A stretch of DNA of 64,000 bases from an unidentified eubacterium SCB49 (GTDB lineage: Bacteria > Bacteroidota > Bacteroidia > Flavobacteriales > Flavobacteriaceae), in assembly GCA_000170815.1 (NCBI GenBank), contig ABCO01000004.1:62001-126000 (forward strand). Direction: 5' to 3'. The notes below the pieces were generated by a model, which worked only from the letters and a program-made list of their open reading frames with translations, had not been told where the DNA came from and ran no database searches. Positions 9,045 through 18,947 of this stretch are shown piece after piece; the stretch's first letter is position 1, and every line of letters starts with the position of its first letter. Position numbers and translations under genes: made by a program.

Positions 9045-9641
9045 CTATCTTAAAAATTCTACTTCTGCATTTGGGTTAAATAAATACACCCTTCCTGTTG
9101 CAATTTCTACACATTCATAACGCTTTACTCTTTTATTCCCGCGTTTAAATATTTTTCCATTGTATAGCCTAAATGTACCCCCCAGTGGTATTTCAAAGAT
9201 AAAGTTTTTATCGTTTGGTGGGTCATATTGTTTTAAAGCTAAAGATAATCGTGCATCTGTATCACTAGAAGCTTTAGGATTTTTAAAATGAAGCGCAATA
9301 AGGGGTAATAATTGCTGTGGAAATATGCTAGGATTAATATATGGCAACATCAATTGCTGAAAGGTAAACTTCCACTCCTTGCCGTGCGGTTTAATGGCAC
9401 GACCGTATTCTTGAAATGCCACTAAATGGGCAATCTCATGAATTAAAGTAATAAAAAAACGATAGGTATTTAAGGTAGTATTGACGGTAATTTGATGCGT
9501 TCCATCTTGATTTTTTCTATAATCACCATGTCTAGTTACCCGCTCGTTTACTATTTTGAGATGTACATTGTTATCTTGAATCAGTTGTATAACTGATGGT
9601 ACTGCCGCACTGGGTATGTATTTTTGGAGTACCTCTTTCAT
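9045..9641 (-). CDS. SprT-like zinc metalloprotease
   Basis: A 198-residue protein with the SprT/Spartan-type zinc motif HEIAH (His68, Glu69, His72) followed by a further histidine in KPHGKEW, typical of the family. In eukaryotes related proteases cut DNA-protein crosslinks; the bacterial role is not established. The C-terminal half carries beta strands and a short basic segment (KRGNKRVKRYECV) that may correspond to the zinc-ribbon end of SprT proteins, but only one Cys is visible there, so the ribbon is probably not intact. It lies in a tight gene run, 5 bases after the SDR gene. Confidence 0.8.
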   Translation of the reverse strand: MKEVLQKYIPSAAVPSVIQLIQDNNVHLKIVNERVTRHGDYRKNQDGTHQITVNTTLNTYRFFITLIHEIAHLVAFQEYGRAIKPHGKEWKFTFQQLMLPYINPSIFPQQLLPLIALHFKNPKASSDTDARLSLALKQYDPPNDKNFIFEIPLGGTFRLYNGKIFKRGNKRVKRYECVEIATGRVYLFNPNAEVEFLR

Positions 9642-9646
9642 TATTC

Positions 9647-10330
9647 TTAAGGCGTTGTACTAGAAACCTCTAGCACTTTCCCGTTATAATATTTTGCCCC
9701 GGTTAATGAAAATTTCATGATATATTCTGCCATTTCTTTTGCAGATAAAGGTGCATTATAACCTGGAAAAGCTTCTTCTAGCATTTCGGTCTGTACCGCT
9801 CCCAAAGCTAACACATTAAATGATGGCCCGGTTTCTTTATATTCTTCTGCTAACACTTCTGTTAAAGTGATTAAAGCTCCTTTACTGCTGCTATATGCCG
9901 CAAGACCAGGAAACTTCGCACTACCCTGTACGCCACCCATACTACTTATATTTACCACATGGCCATCCGTTTTCATAAATGGCAATACACGTTGCGTTAG
10001 TGCTGCTGCACCATATACGTTAACTTCATAAGAATCCTTGAAGTCTTGTATACTAAGCTTACCAAATGGCTTATTAACTAAATAACCAGAATTGTTAATA
10101 AGTACATCTACATGTGTCCATTTTTCTTTTAAAAATGCACTCACCTTTTTTAAATCTGGCTCATGTGTGATATCACACGAAAAGCACTGACAGTTATCAT
10201 TATCCATACCTGAAACAGGTGCAGAATTGCGAGACAAAGCAAGTACATTGTGCCCTTTATTTGCGAGAAGTGCAACAAGCTCGTAGCCTATACCTCTGCT
10301 TGTTCCAGTAATAATGATATTTTTCTTCAT
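9647..10330 (-). CDS. short-chain dehydrogenase/reductase
   Basis: A 227-residue classical SDR. The NAD(P) glycine motif is at residues 8-15 (TGTSRGIG), NNSG follows the fourth strand, and the catalytic Tyr-Lys appears in AYSSSKGAL with an upstream Ser in NISSMGG. It would reduce or oxidise an alcohol or carbonyl substrate that cannot be named. It is the first gene of the minus-strand run that continues into the SprT-like, manC and DUF389 genes. A strong hairpin terminator separates it from pdhC upstream, so it likely has its own promoter in a very short gap. Confidence 0.85.
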   Translation of the reverse strand: MKKNIIITGTSRGIGYELVALLANKGHNVLALSRNSAPVSGMDNDNCQCFSCDITHEPDLKKVSAFLKEKWTHVDVLINNSGYLVNKPFGKLSIQDFKDSYEVNVYGAAALTQRVLPFMKTDGHVVNISSMGGVQGSAKFPGLAAYSSSKGALITLTEVLAEEYKETGPSFNVLALGAVQTEMLEEAFPGYNAPLSAKEMAEYIMKFSLTGAKYYNGKVLEVSSTTP

Positions 10331-10340
10331 TTTTGCTTAT

Positions 10341-10381
10341 AAAAAACCCTCAATAGTTTTTATTAAAAACCATTGAGGGTT
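10341..10381 (-). terminator. intrinsic terminator after pdhC
   Basis: AACCCTCAAT (10344-10353) pairs with ATTGAGGGTT (10372-10381), extended inward by GTTTTT/AAAAAC with one mismatch. On the minus strand it is followed by a T run (A run at 10341-10346), ending the pdh transcript. Confidence 0.85.
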
Positions 10382-10391
10382 GTGTTATTTT

Positions 10392-12002
10392 TTAGACAAA
10401 CATTGTCACAGGATTTTCTATGTAATTACGTAAAGTTTGTAAAAACTGAGCGCCCGTCGCTCCATCTACTGTTCTATGATCACAAGCTAATGTTACCGTC
10501 ATTGTATTTCCAACAACGATTGCCCCATTTTTCACTACAGGCTTCTGAACAATAGCTCCTACAGATAAAATAGCTGAGTTTGGTGCATTTATAATAGAAG
10601 TAAATTCTTTAATACCAAACATACCAAGGTTAGAGACTGTAAAAGTACTTCCTTCCATTTCTGCTGGAGTTATCTTTTTATTTCTAGCTTTTCCAGCAAG
10701 TTCTCTAACATTTGCTCCTATTTGAGAAAATGTCATTTGATCTGCAAACTTTAAAACAGGTACTAACAAACCTTCATCTACTGCAACAGCCACACCTACG
10801 TGTATATGTTTTGCAATACGAGTTGCATCTCCTGTCCATTGGCTATTTACTTGTGGATGTTTACGCAATGCCATTGCACAAGCTTTAACCACCATATCAT
10901 TAAAACTTATTTTAACATCTGGCTGACTATTAATTGCTGTTCTAGAAGCAATTGCATTATCCATATCTAACTCTACAGTTAAATAATAATGTGGCGCTGT
11001 AAACTTAGACTCTCCTAATCGCTTAGCAATAGTCTTACGCATTTGAGAGTTTTTAATTTCTTCAAAACTTTCTACACCTGCTGGTGTATAAGCTGTAGCT
11101 CCACTTGGTTGATAATTTTCAATATCTGTTTTGATAATTCTACCATTCTCACCACTTCCTTGTACAACATTTAGCCTAATACCAAGGTCTTCTGCCATTT
11201 TCTTAGCTAATGGAGAAGCAAATATTCTTTTTTCTGAAGTAGCACCTGTATTCGTTTTCTTTGGTGCTGTTTTAGCTACAACCGGTTTTTTTGCTTGGGT
11301 TTGTTTTGCTTGTTTTGGCGCTTCTTTCTTAGGTGCTGTTTTTGGTTTAGATACCGTAATTCCAGAAACATCAGTTCCTTCTGGGCCCACGATAGCTAAC
11401 AAGGCATCTACTTTTGCCGTTTCACCTTCTTGAATACCAATTTTTAAGAGTGTTCCATTATAGAAAGACTCAAACTCCATGGTTGCCTTATCTGTTTCAA
11501 TTTCTGCAAGGATATCTCCTTCCTCAATTAAGTCGCCTTCTTTTTTTAGCCAAGTAGCAACCGTACCTTCTTCCATCGTGTCGCTCAATCTAGGCATTGT
11601 GATTACCTGAACCCCTTCTGGCACATTAGCTTCGCTAGTTGCTTCGTCGGTATCATCAGTAGCTTCGGCATCAGCATCTGTTGTTGCTTTTGCTTCATTT
11701 TCTTTAGCTGAGTTTGAATCGTTGGTATTTCCACCGCCATTAAGGTGTGCCGAAATATCTTCTCCTTCTTCACCAATAATAGCTAAAAGTGTATCTACTA
11801 CTGCAGTATCACCTTCTTGTACACCTATATGTAAAAGTGTTCCTTCATAGAAAGACTCAAACTCCATAGTAGCTTTGTCTGTCTCAATTTCTGCAAGAAT
11901 ATCACCTTCTTCTACTTTATCACCTACTTTTTTCAACCAAGTGGCAACTGTACCTTCTTCCATCGTGTCGCTCAATCGCGGCATGTTAATTACTGTAGCC
12001 AT
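10392..12002 (-). CDS. pdhC: pyruvate dehydrogenase E2 (dihydrolipoamide acetyltransferase)
   Basis: A 536-residue E2 core of the pyruvate dehydrogenase complex, moving acetyl groups to CoA. There are two near-identical lipoyl domains with lipoylated lysines at Lys43 and Lys172 (both ETDKATMEF), joined by an Ala/Thr/Glu-rich linker (about 95-127). A Lys/Ala/Pro-rich linker (218-250) leads to the E1/E3-binding domain (about 260-296) and the catalytic domain with DHRTVDG at 508-514 (His509). The gene is 3 bases after pdhA. The E1 beta gene is not adjacent. The doubled lipoyl module produces a long internal DNA repeat near 11.4-11.6 kb and 11.8-12.0 kb. Confidence 0.95.
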   Translation of the reverse strand: MATVINMPRLSDTMEEGTVATWLKKVGDKVEEGDILAEIETDKATMEFESFYEGTLLHIGVQEGDTAVVDTLLAIIGEEGEDISAHLNGGGNTNDSNSAKENEAKATTDADAEATDDTDEATSEANVPEGVQVITMPRLSDTMEEGTVATWLKKEGDLIEEGDILAEIETDKATMEFESFYNGTLLKIGIQEGETAKVDALLAIVGPEGTDVSGITVSKPKTAPKKEAPKQAKQTQAKKPVVAKTAPKKTNTGATSEKRIFASPLAKKMAEDLGIRLNVVQGSGENGRIIKTDIENYQPSGATAYTPAGVESFEEIKNSQMRKTIAKRLGESKFTAPHYYLTVELDMDNAIASRTAINSQPDVKISFNDMVVKACAMALRKHPQVNSQWTGDATRIAKHIHVGVAVAVDEGLLVPVLKFADQMTFSQIGANVRELAGKARNKKITPAEMEGSTFTVSNLGMFGIKEFTSIINAPNSAILSVGAIVQKPVVKNGAIVVGNTMTVTLACDHRTVDGATGAQFLQTLRNYIENPVTMFV

Positions 12003-12005
12003 GTG

Positions 12006-13004
12006 TTATAATTTATGTGGTAAAAATGGATAATTTTCTTGATCGTAAACAACATCATACATAACAGATTTGTCTGGGTATGGAGACTCATCTGCAAATT
12101 TTTCACATGCTGTAACTTTATCTTTAACTCGCTTGTCTATCTCTTGTATTTCTGCTTCTGTTGCCCATTTATTTTCATAAATATTATGTAACACATAAGA
12201 AATAGGATCTTCTTCTTGCTTTTTAGCAACTTCTTCTTTAGTACGATAATGTTGAGCATCACTCATAGAATGCCCTCTATATCTATACGTTCTAATCTCT
12301 AAAAATGTAGGCCCTTCTCCTCTTCTTGCACGCTCCATTGCCTCATCCATTTCTTTAGCAACCACTTCTGGCTTCATACCATCTACTGGTTTACAAGGCA
12401 TCTCGTAACCTAAACCTAGTTTATATATATCAGTATGATTAGCAGCTCTCTCTACAGAAGTTCCCATAGCATAGCCGTTATTTTCACAACAGAATACTAC
12501 TGGAAGTTTCCAAAGCATTGCCATGTTAAATGTTTCGTGTAACGAACCTTGACGTACGGCACCATCACCCATGTAACAAAGTGTAACTGCATTATCACCT
12601 TTATATTTATCTGCAAAAGCAAGTCCTGCTCCTAGTGGAATTTGTCCACCTACAATTCCGTGACCTCCATAAAAACGGTGCTCTTTAGAAAATATATGCA
12701 TAGAACCACCAAGACCATTAGAAGTACCTGTAGCTTTACCGTATAATTCTGCCATTACTCTTTTAGGATCAACACCCATACCTATAGGCTGAACGTGATT
12801 TCTATAAGCAGTAATCATTTTATCTTTTGAGAGATCCATAGCATGAAGAGCTCCTGCTAAGACAGCCTCTTGACCATTATACAAGTGCAAAAACCCTCGT
12901 ACTTTTTGATTAATATAAACTTGTGCTAGTTTATCCTCAAACTTGCGCCAGAATAGCATGTTTTCATACCAATCTAAATATGTTTTTCTAGTAATTTTTT
13001 TCAT
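12006..13004 (-). CDS. pdhA: pyruvate dehydrogenase E1 alpha subunit
   Basis: A 332-residue thiamin-diphosphate enzyme subunit that decarboxylates pyruvate with the E1 beta partner. The ThDP motif starts at GDGAVRQGS and ends at ENNGYAMGT, as expected, and the regulatory-loop region YRYRGHSMSD is present. The E1 beta gene is not in this window. The gene precedes pdhC by 3 bases and follows a good Bacteroidota promoter at 13049-13078, so pdhA-pdhC form one transcript. The organism's thiamin uptake genes occur 35 kb away, a metabolic but not a genetic link. Confidence 0.94.
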   Translation of the reverse strand: MKKITRKTYLDWYENMLFWRKFEDKLAQVYINQKVRGFLHLYNGQEAVLAGALHAMDLSKDKMITAYRNHVQPIGMGVDPKRVMAELYGKATGTSNGLGGSMHIFSKEHRFYGGHGIVGGQIPLGAGLAFADKYKGDNAVTLCYMGDGAVRQGSLHETFNMAMLWKLPVVFCCENNGYAMGTSVERAANHTDIYKLGLGYEMPCKPVDGMKPEVVAKEMDEAMERARRGEGPTFLEIRTYRYRGHSMSDAQHYRTKEEVAKKQEEDPISYVLHNIYENKWATEAEIQEIDKRVKDKVTACEKFADESPYPDKSVMYDVVYDQENYPFLPHKL

Positions 13005-13048
13005 ATGATATCTAAAATTAGGGATGCCTTTTAGACAGGCACGAATAA

Positions 13049-13078
13049 CAAAAATAATATATTAATGTTGAGTACAAA
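13049..13078 (-). promoter_or_regulatory. Bacteroidota promoter for pdhA-pdhC
   Basis: Read on the minus strand: TTTG (13078-13075), 18 bases, then TATTTTTG (13056-13049), which fits TTTG-N19-TAnnTTTG with one base less spacing. It lies 45 bases before the pdhA start codon. Confidence 0.6.
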
Positions 13079-13161
13079 ACCGTGTAATCAAATTAAAACA
13101 GGTTTTATTACGATAACGTTTTAGAAAAGGTAAAATTCTAATCTATTGAGTCTTGTATAAT

Positions 13162-13647
13162 TTATTTCAAAAAAGTGTTATCAAAAATAAACGGCAACAA
13201 CACTTTTATACCTTCTGCCTTAACCACTTTTCCTGTTTCACCCATAAAGTAAATATTAATTGGGCATTTTTGATTGATTTCATATTCTGCAATTGCTTGC
13301 CTACAAGCTCCACAAGGAGGGGTTGGACTATCTACTTTATGCTCTAGAGACCTTACTGTAAGTGCTATATTATGAATAGCAACTCCTGGGTATGTTGCAC
13401 CTGCATAAAAAATCGCTACACGCTCTGCACATAATCCCGAAGGAAAAGCTGCATTCTCTTGATTATTACCCAAAACCACTTCGCCGTTAGCAAGTTGCAT
13501 CGCTGCACCCACCTTAAAAGACGAATAAGGCGCATAAGCTTTTTCACGTGCTTGCTGCGCCTTATTCATTAGTTCTTGAATTTCTTGAGGCAGTTCTGAC
13601 ACCGACTCATATACATCAAGAGTTGTTTCTATTTTTAGTTTTTCCAA
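13162..13647 (-). CDS. cdd: cytidine deaminase
   Basis: A 161-residue zinc enzyme converting cytidine or deoxycytidine to the uridine form in pyrimidine salvage. Zinc and catalytic residues are Cys73 and Glu75 (CAE) and Cys112, Cys115 (PCGACRQ). The start codon is TTG: the next in-frame Met is residue 27, which would remove conserved N-terminal sequence common in flavobacterial homologues, so the TTG start is preferred. It follows porV by 5 bases, and placement between porV and pdhA is a pattern I recall from related genomes. A 157-base gap with the pdhA promoter follows. Confidence 0.92.
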   Translation of the reverse strand: MEKLKIETTLDVYESVSELPQEIQELMNKAQQAREKAYAPYSSFKVGAAMQLANGEVVLGNNQENAAFPSGLCAERVAIFYAGATYPGVAIHNIALTVRSLEHKVDSPTPPCGACRQAIAEYEINQKCPINIYFMGETGKVVKAEGIKVLLPFIFDNTFLK

Positions 13648-13652
13648 AAAGT

Positions 13653-14822
13653 CTAGTATTCGTCGTATTCATCACCAAAGTTAAACGTCAACCCAAAACG
13701 AAGTGTTCCTTCTAGTGGACTTCTTACTTTTGAAGTAGAGAATAAATAAGACACATCAATATTAATAGCAGTGTATTTAAATCCAGCTCCTAATGATAAA
13801 AATTTACGTGACCCTTTTTCATCACTTTCGTTAAAGTAACCTGTTCTAAAAGCAAAAGAATCTTGATACCAGTATTCTGCTCCTAATGCCCAAGTAAATT
13901 CTTTTAACTCTTCACTAAAACCATCTGGTGCATCACCAAAAGATTGAAACATTCCTGAAAAGAAAGAAATATCTTGATAATCCTGTGTGTTTTGAGAAAC
14001 TTCTTCTGCAGTAATCTCACCATCTCCATTTAAATCAGAGCTCTGAGGTGTTGGCACTAAAAGTTTATTTACCTCAGCCGTAACTCCAACTTTATTATAT
14101 TCATCTAGAATAAAGTCAAAACCACCACCTAAACCAAGGTTTGTTGGTAAGTTATTTTCTTGTCCTACTTCATCGTATTTTAATTTTGGACCTATATTAG
14201 AGATGTTAAAACCTGCTCTCCATCTACCATCAAAATCATCATAAGCAATCTCTTCACTCTGGTAGTATCCAGAAACATCTACAGCAAAACTACTAGCCGA
14301 ACTTGCATCATCATCAGCCACTTGTATTTTTAAATCTGATGTTAAATAACGACCTGTTACCGCCATAGAAAAACGCTCACTTAATCTTAATGAGTAAGAA
14401 GCATCAAAAGTAAATTCATTAGGACTTACTGTTAAAGGAGTTTGATCTGCTGTTTCTCTTAAATCTATATCTCCTAAACTAAAGTAACGTAAACTCGCCG
14501 CAAAAGCACTACGCTCATTGATACGGTTGTAATACGTAAGGTTTCCTAAAAAGATATCATTTACAAGACTACTTAAATAAGGCGTATACGTTACACCAAC
14601 ACCTTGTTTTGAAATAGCAAAAGCATATTTTGCAGCATTCCATTGTTGAGAAAAAGCATCTGCAGAAGTCGCAACTCCAATATCTCCCATACCAGCAGAT
14701 CTTGCATCAGCTGCTATTAAAGCAAATGGAACTCCTGTTGTTATTACTCTACTCTCCTCTTCTTGTGCTGTTGACTTAACCGCAACTAAACCCATTAAAA
14801 TAGGAATGATAAATTTCTTCAT
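13653..14822 (-). CDS. porV: type IX secretion outer membrane protein PorV (LptO)
   Basis: A 389-residue outer membrane beta-barrel of the PorV/FadL-like family that carries type IX cargo from the translocon to the PorU sortase. The signal peptide ends near residue 19 (KSTAQ), and the typical GVPFALIAADARSAGMGDIG segment follows, the recognisable start of PorV proteins. Many later strands have alternating aromatic residues. It lies 34 bases after porU and 5 bases before cdd on the minus strand, so porU-porV-cdd is one unit. The protein ends in acidic residues and a final tyrosine. Confidence 0.93.
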   Translation of the reverse strand: MKKFIIPILMGLVAVKSTAQEEESRVITTGVPFALIAADARSAGMGDIGVATSADAFSQQWNAAKYAFAISKQGVGVTYTPYLSSLVNDIFLGNLTYYNRINERSAFAASLRYFSLGDIDLRETADQTPLTVSPNEFTFDASYSLRLSERFSMAVTGRYLTSDLKIQVADDDASSASSFAVDVSGYYQSEEIAYDDFDGRWRAGFNISNIGPKLKYDEVGQENNLPTNLGLGGGFDFILDEYNKVGVTAEVNKLLVPTPQSSDLNGDGEITAEEVSQNTQDYQDISFFSGMFQSFGDAPDGFSEELKEFTWALGAEYWYQDSFAFRTGYFNESDEKGSRKFLSLGAGFKYTAINIDVSYLFSTSKVRSPLEGTLRFGLTFNFGDEYDEY

Positions 14823-14856
14823 AAATCGTAAATTTTGACAAATATAATTTTAATTT

Positions 14857-17800
14857 TTATAGGATAACAAGTTTTTCATACTTTTCAACTCGCTTGTTAT
14901 TTAACGTACTTTTAACCGAAATCTTATACACATAAACACCTTTTCCAATCTTATCTCCAAAATCATCTCGGCCATCCCAAACAATATCACGTGATTGACT
15001 TCCTGGTGTAACAACTTGCTGATTAATTGTTTTTACAATCTTACCCGTAACTGTAAAAATTTGCACCTGAACATCTAAAGGCTCGCCTGGCCTATTATGT
15101 TCAAACCAAAACTCTGTGTAACTCACAAATGGATTAGGATAATTAAGCACACGATCTAAACGCAACACATCATCACCCGCTACTACAAATTGAATCTCTG
15201 CCGTAGTAGAATTATTATAAACATCCCAAGCTTTAAAAGTGAGCGTATGCAAACCATCTTCTAAATCTCTAAACTTATAAAACGTTTCTCCATTTGTATA
15301 ATCATCTACAGCGGCTTGATAAAATTCATTTAACACAAAAGGATTTGATTCATCTCCATCAAGAATCGCAATCATATCATGCCCTATTCCACTAGCCGTA
15401 TTTATTCCGTTTGCATCAGACAGTTTAGCGATTAAGTTAGGCGAAGCATTTGTTATACCACCACTCACAAAACTTTCATCATTCATAAAAAGTAGAATCT
15501 CTGGACCTATATTATCTTCTGGCGCATTCTCGTTAAGCCCCCCTATTTTTAAATCTAAGCTATATCCCGTTTGATCTTCTAATACATTATCTTTTTGTGC
15601 ATATAGACTTAGACGCCCAGCACCTACTGGCAACTGTATATCACGCGGCACCACAAACTCAAACTCAAACTTCCCATTGGTCACGGTTGCTTGGCCATTA
15701 AAAATCCCTGAACCTAGCACTTTAAAATCAAATACAAGCAACGCACCATCCGTACCTTTTACCCCATCATTACCCAGTGTAGTTCTCTGCACATCTTTAT
15801 CAAAAAGCTTAGCTTCTAGCACACCATTATAAGTAGAAAGCAAGGTCCCATTTTCATCTGTAATATTTCCGCCTAATTTTACTTTACTTAGTGCTTGTAG
15901 TACAGTGGTAGACGACTCTATAGGCTCATCATTTAAAGTAGTAATATTTATACGTTGCTTCGGAAATGCCAAATGCATTGCAGGATCTCCTATATAAAAG
16001 ATTACCCTTCTCAAATCATTGTCTATATTATTTTTAGAAACCCTTAAAGCCTCTGCTGGCGTACTTACATCATTTGTTCCAAAACCAAATAATTGTGCTG
16101 CCATCTCCTGATTAAACTCAACACCCAATGACACTGTAACAGAACGAGTAGTAGTAACTAATGAGATCGCACCACCATCTGGATTCCAATAAACCAACTC
16201 TCCAGCAGTTGTTCTTTCTGGATTATCAAACTTTGTAAATTCGCAAGTAACCGTAATAACACAAGGGAAGCGATTCTCATTTTTAAAATTTTGAGCCGCA
16301 TCTCGAGTTACAATAAATTCTTTTGCAAGTCCGTCTTCTCCACCGTGACCAAAATAATTAACAATTAAACTTCCAACTTCAATATTTTCTACAATAGCAG
16401 CATTAACAGCAGGATAACGATCTCCACCTGCAGAAGACTGTTGCTCAAAAGCATCACTGTGTATTTTTTTTACATTAATAAAAGGCTTCTGGCTTTCTAT
16501 TTCATCACCCAATTCATCCAAGTTTACTTGTAAAGACTGAAATTCATAGAACTCATCTACATCATCTGAAATCAAAGTAAAATTATTACGCCAATTACCA
16601 TAAGAAGCCTTAGATTCATAAGCAATTATTTTATCTACAAGCGAGTTTGCTAACAATACATCATCAGCTAAAATTCTCCCTACTGCTATATCTAATAAGT
16701 CCACATCATTTCTCAGCACACCATTCTCATCAATAGTCTTCCCGCCTATGGTACCTTCATTTATATCCATACTACCATAAAAATCATCACTCATAAAAGA
16801 CGAGACCGTACTTGTACTACTTAGTGTATGAAAAATTGGTAACGGATTAATATTATCAGTTAACCTATCCTTATTATCTATAGAATTATCCCCAAACAAA
16901 CACAAATACTTAACTCTATTCGCTTCAGATGAAGCATTTTCATAAACATAGCGCACCATATTTCTAATCGCACTAATATCTTGTTTACCACTACTAAACT
17001 CTTCATAAATCTTATCTACACTCACCACTTTTACCTCTAACCCGTTTACATTTTTATGATGTGCAGCGAGTCGCAATGCAGGTTGTAACAAATAAGGAGG
17101 AGCAACAATTAAATAATCTACATCGCTAAAATTACCGTCTGACCCTCTTAACAATGTTCCTTTTAAGTTTTGATTAGACACGGTTTTATTTGAAATCATT
17201 ACAGGAGAAAGATAATCACCAGCATCAACAGCAACATATTTACGCTTAGAACCTAAAAGCGACTTAAAGGTAAAACTACCAGCTCCCTCTGTATTTACTT
17301 TACTTCTAATATTATTACGCTCTGTCACATCCCAAACCTCTGATATTTCAGTAGCATTAGAGATTGTATATTGTCCAATACCAGATAATAATTCAACTCC
17401 AGCTTTACTAAACCCAAACTGCCCATTACCTCCTTGCAATATTCTTTGAGAAACAACCCTTATATAATCTAAATAAGCTTTACTTGAAGGATTCCCAGCA
17501 TTATTATAAGTCATATTAACAACCACCTGACCTGTTGACGGAATTACAAAATCTACATCCCTATCACTTAATAGTTGAGTATCATTTGTAGCCCCAAACT
17601 GGATAGGATCTACACTCACCCCATTTACAGTCACTGCTAATGAAGTAGCAGATTCTGAAATAGCACCAGCCCTAATTATGATTTCAGTATCTGATCCTGG
17701 AACAGGGTTTAAAACATCAAAAGTATAAGTTTGATCACTCTCAATATCAAATCGATTACCATACCATCTCCTACCTACATAAGCAGGCGTGTATTCGTCT

Positions 17801-18732
17801 TCTTCATGAAATTGCGAATCTGTAAATGTGTTAATTTGCTCATTAGCACCACCTGAAGGTTCTTGCAACTCTTGCACCCTTAATCCTGGACCACCAGAAG
17901 CTGTGATATAATAATAAGAGTTGTCATCATAAGGATTAATATGACTATCATTCTCAACACTATACCCTCTTGTACTCGTGCCATAAAACAAAATAGCATC
18001 ACTTGAATCAAAACTTCCATCTTCACCACCTATCACTTTAATAGCTGTTTCAGGCAAATCAAATTCATTATTCTGTTCATTCAATAAAGACAAAGTCTCC
18101 CCACCATGACCATACACTTTTATGTTTGCAGGGTTAATCCCTGAGACGTTCATCCCTAAATCTTCTAAAAAAGATCTCGAAATCCTGTGCACTCCAGTTT
18201 CTTCAACCTTAAATTTAAACCAAGCACCTGTTGCTAAAACAGAGTTGGTAATCGACAACATTTTAGATTGTTCTCTATTTGTAGTGTAGCCGTAATTTAC
18301 CGTAAAAGAAGTAATTTTTTTAAACTGCCCATTTTGTTTCACAATTGGATTTAATCGCAAAACGGCCATGCTTTTTTCTCGAGCTTTAGAAGAAGCTATT
18401 TGTACATTTATATCATTTGAAATAGCAGCAACATCAATTTTATTCAACTCATAATCAGATAAATTAGAATACTTAATATTTGTTATACGTACAGACGACG
18501 GATCAACATACCGAGAATCATCCCACTGAGTTTTAAAAGAAACCTGCTTATCTACTACAAACATGTTAATACTTTCAACCTGTTGCGGTGAAAGACTATT
18601 GCTTGCTTTTTTTGACTGAACGGAGCTTGTAGACACTTCGCCTAACGAATCCCAATTTAGGGTGAAACTTTTCCGCTGTGCCAAAAGAGACAACGGCAAA
18701 AACAATAGTAAACAAATAATATATTTTTTCAT
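14857..18732 (-). CDS. porU: type IX secretion sortase PorU
   Basis: A 1291-residue gingipain-like (C25 family) cysteine protease that removes the sorting domain from secreted proteins and joins them to surface glycolipid. The likely catalytic pair is His796 (YFGHGGEDG) and Cys830 (VTCEF). A C-terminal domain with YPNPF resembles a T9SS sorting domain itself. The start at 18732 gives a clean signal peptide (MKKYIICLLLF, ending LLAQ); a longer reading frame starting 69 bases earlier lacks such a signal. A promoter (TTTA-N19-TATATTTG) lies 18-48 bases upstream. It is divergent from gldJ. Confidence 0.94.
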   Translation of the reverse strand: MKKYIICLLLFLPLSLLAQRKSFTLNWDSLGEVSTSSVQSKKASNSLSPQQVESINMFVVDKQVSFKTQWDDSRYVDPSSVRITNIKYSNLSDYELNKIDVAAISNDINVQIASSKAREKSMAVLRLNPIVKQNGQFKKITSFTVNYGYTTNREQSKMLSITNSVLATGAWFKFKVEETGVHRISRSFLEDLGMNVSGINPANIKVYGHGGETLSLLNEQNNEFDLPETAIKVIGGEDGSFDSSDAILFYGTSTRGYSVENDSHINPYDDNSYYYITASGGPGLRVQELQEPSGGANEQINTFTDSQFHEEDEYTPAYVGRRWYGNRFDIESDQTYTFDVLNPVPGSDTEIIIRAGAISESATSLAVTVNGVSVDPIQFGATNDTQLLSDRDVDFVIPSTGQVVVNMTYNNAGNPSSKAYLDYIRVVSQRILQGGNGQFGFSKAGVELLSGIGQYTISNATEISEVWDVTERNNIRSKVNTEGAGSFTFKSLLGSKRKYVAVDAGDYLSPVMISNKTVSNQNLKGTLLRGSDGNFSDVDYLIVAPPYLLQPALRLAAHHKNVNGLEVKVVSVDKIYEEFSSGKQDISAIRNMVRYVYENASSEANRVKYLCLFGDNSIDNKDRLTDNINPLPIFHTLSSTSTVSSFMSDDFYGSMDINEGTIGGKTIDENGVLRNDVDLLDIAVGRILADDVLLANSLVDKIIAYESKASYGNWRNNFTLISDDVDEFYEFQSLQVNLDELGDEIESQKPFINVKKIHSDAFEQQSSAGGDRYPAVNAAIVENIEVGSLIVNYFGHGGEDGLAKEFIVTRDAAQNFKNENRFPCVITVTCEFTKFDNPERTTAGELVYWNPDGGAISLVTTTRSVTVSLGVEFNQEMAAQLFGFGTNDVSTPAEALRVSKNNIDNDLRRVIFYIGDPAMHLAFPKQRINITTLNDEPIESSTTVLQALSKVKLGGNITDENGTLLSTYNGVLEAKLFDKDVQRTTLGNDGVKGTDGALLVFDFKVLGSGIFNGQATVTNGKFEFEFVVPRDIQLPVGAGRLSLYAQKDNVLEDQTGYSLDLKIGGLNENAPEDNIGPEILLFMNDESFVSGGITNASPNLIAKLSDANGINTASGIGHDMIAILDGDESNPFVLNEFYQAAVDDYTNGETFYKFRDLEDGLHTLTFKAWDVYNNSTTAEIQFVVAGDDVLRLDRVLNYPNPFVSYTEFWFEHNRPGEPLDVQVQIFTVTGKIVKTINQQVVTPGSQSRDIVWDGRDDFGDKIGKGVYVYKISVKSTLNNKRVEKYEKLVIL

Positions 18733-18749
18733 CTTAGATAGTAACGTGG

Positions 18750-18780
18750 CAAATATACACTTAGTATGAGATTCGATAAA
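18750..18780 (-). promoter_or_regulatory. promoter for porU-porV-cdd
   Basis: On the minus strand: TTTA (18780-18777), 19 bases, TATATTTG (18757-18750). The -7 box is a perfect TAnnTTTG, the -33 box matches TTTG at three of four bases. A start codon 18 bases later supports the chosen porU start. Confidence 0.65.
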
Positions 18781-18890
18781 GTTTTTAAATTGTAACGACA
18801 TAGATATAATAAAACTAATTTTATGCCGTTTCTGAATGGTATTAGTAGTAAAAAACCTATTAAACTAACGCGATATATTTTTAAAATATT

Positions 18891-18921
18891 ATTGCTTTTA
18901 ATACGTTAATCACTATATTGC
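18891..18921 (+). promoter_or_regulatory. candidate promoter for gldJ
   Basis: ATTG at 18891-18894, 19 bases, then TATATTGC at 18914-18921, a near match to TAnnTTTG. It lies 26 bases before the chosen gldJ start codon and is divergent from the porU promoter. Confidence 0.4.
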
Positions 18922-18947
18922 GAACCCAATTATTTCATAAACAAACT

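Noticed and set aside
11430..12000. Near-identical DNA blocks in pdhC suspected as a recent duplication or assembly error
   Set aside because: The two blocks encode two lipoyl domains, a normal arrangement for E2 proteins, with different linkers and base differences between copies.
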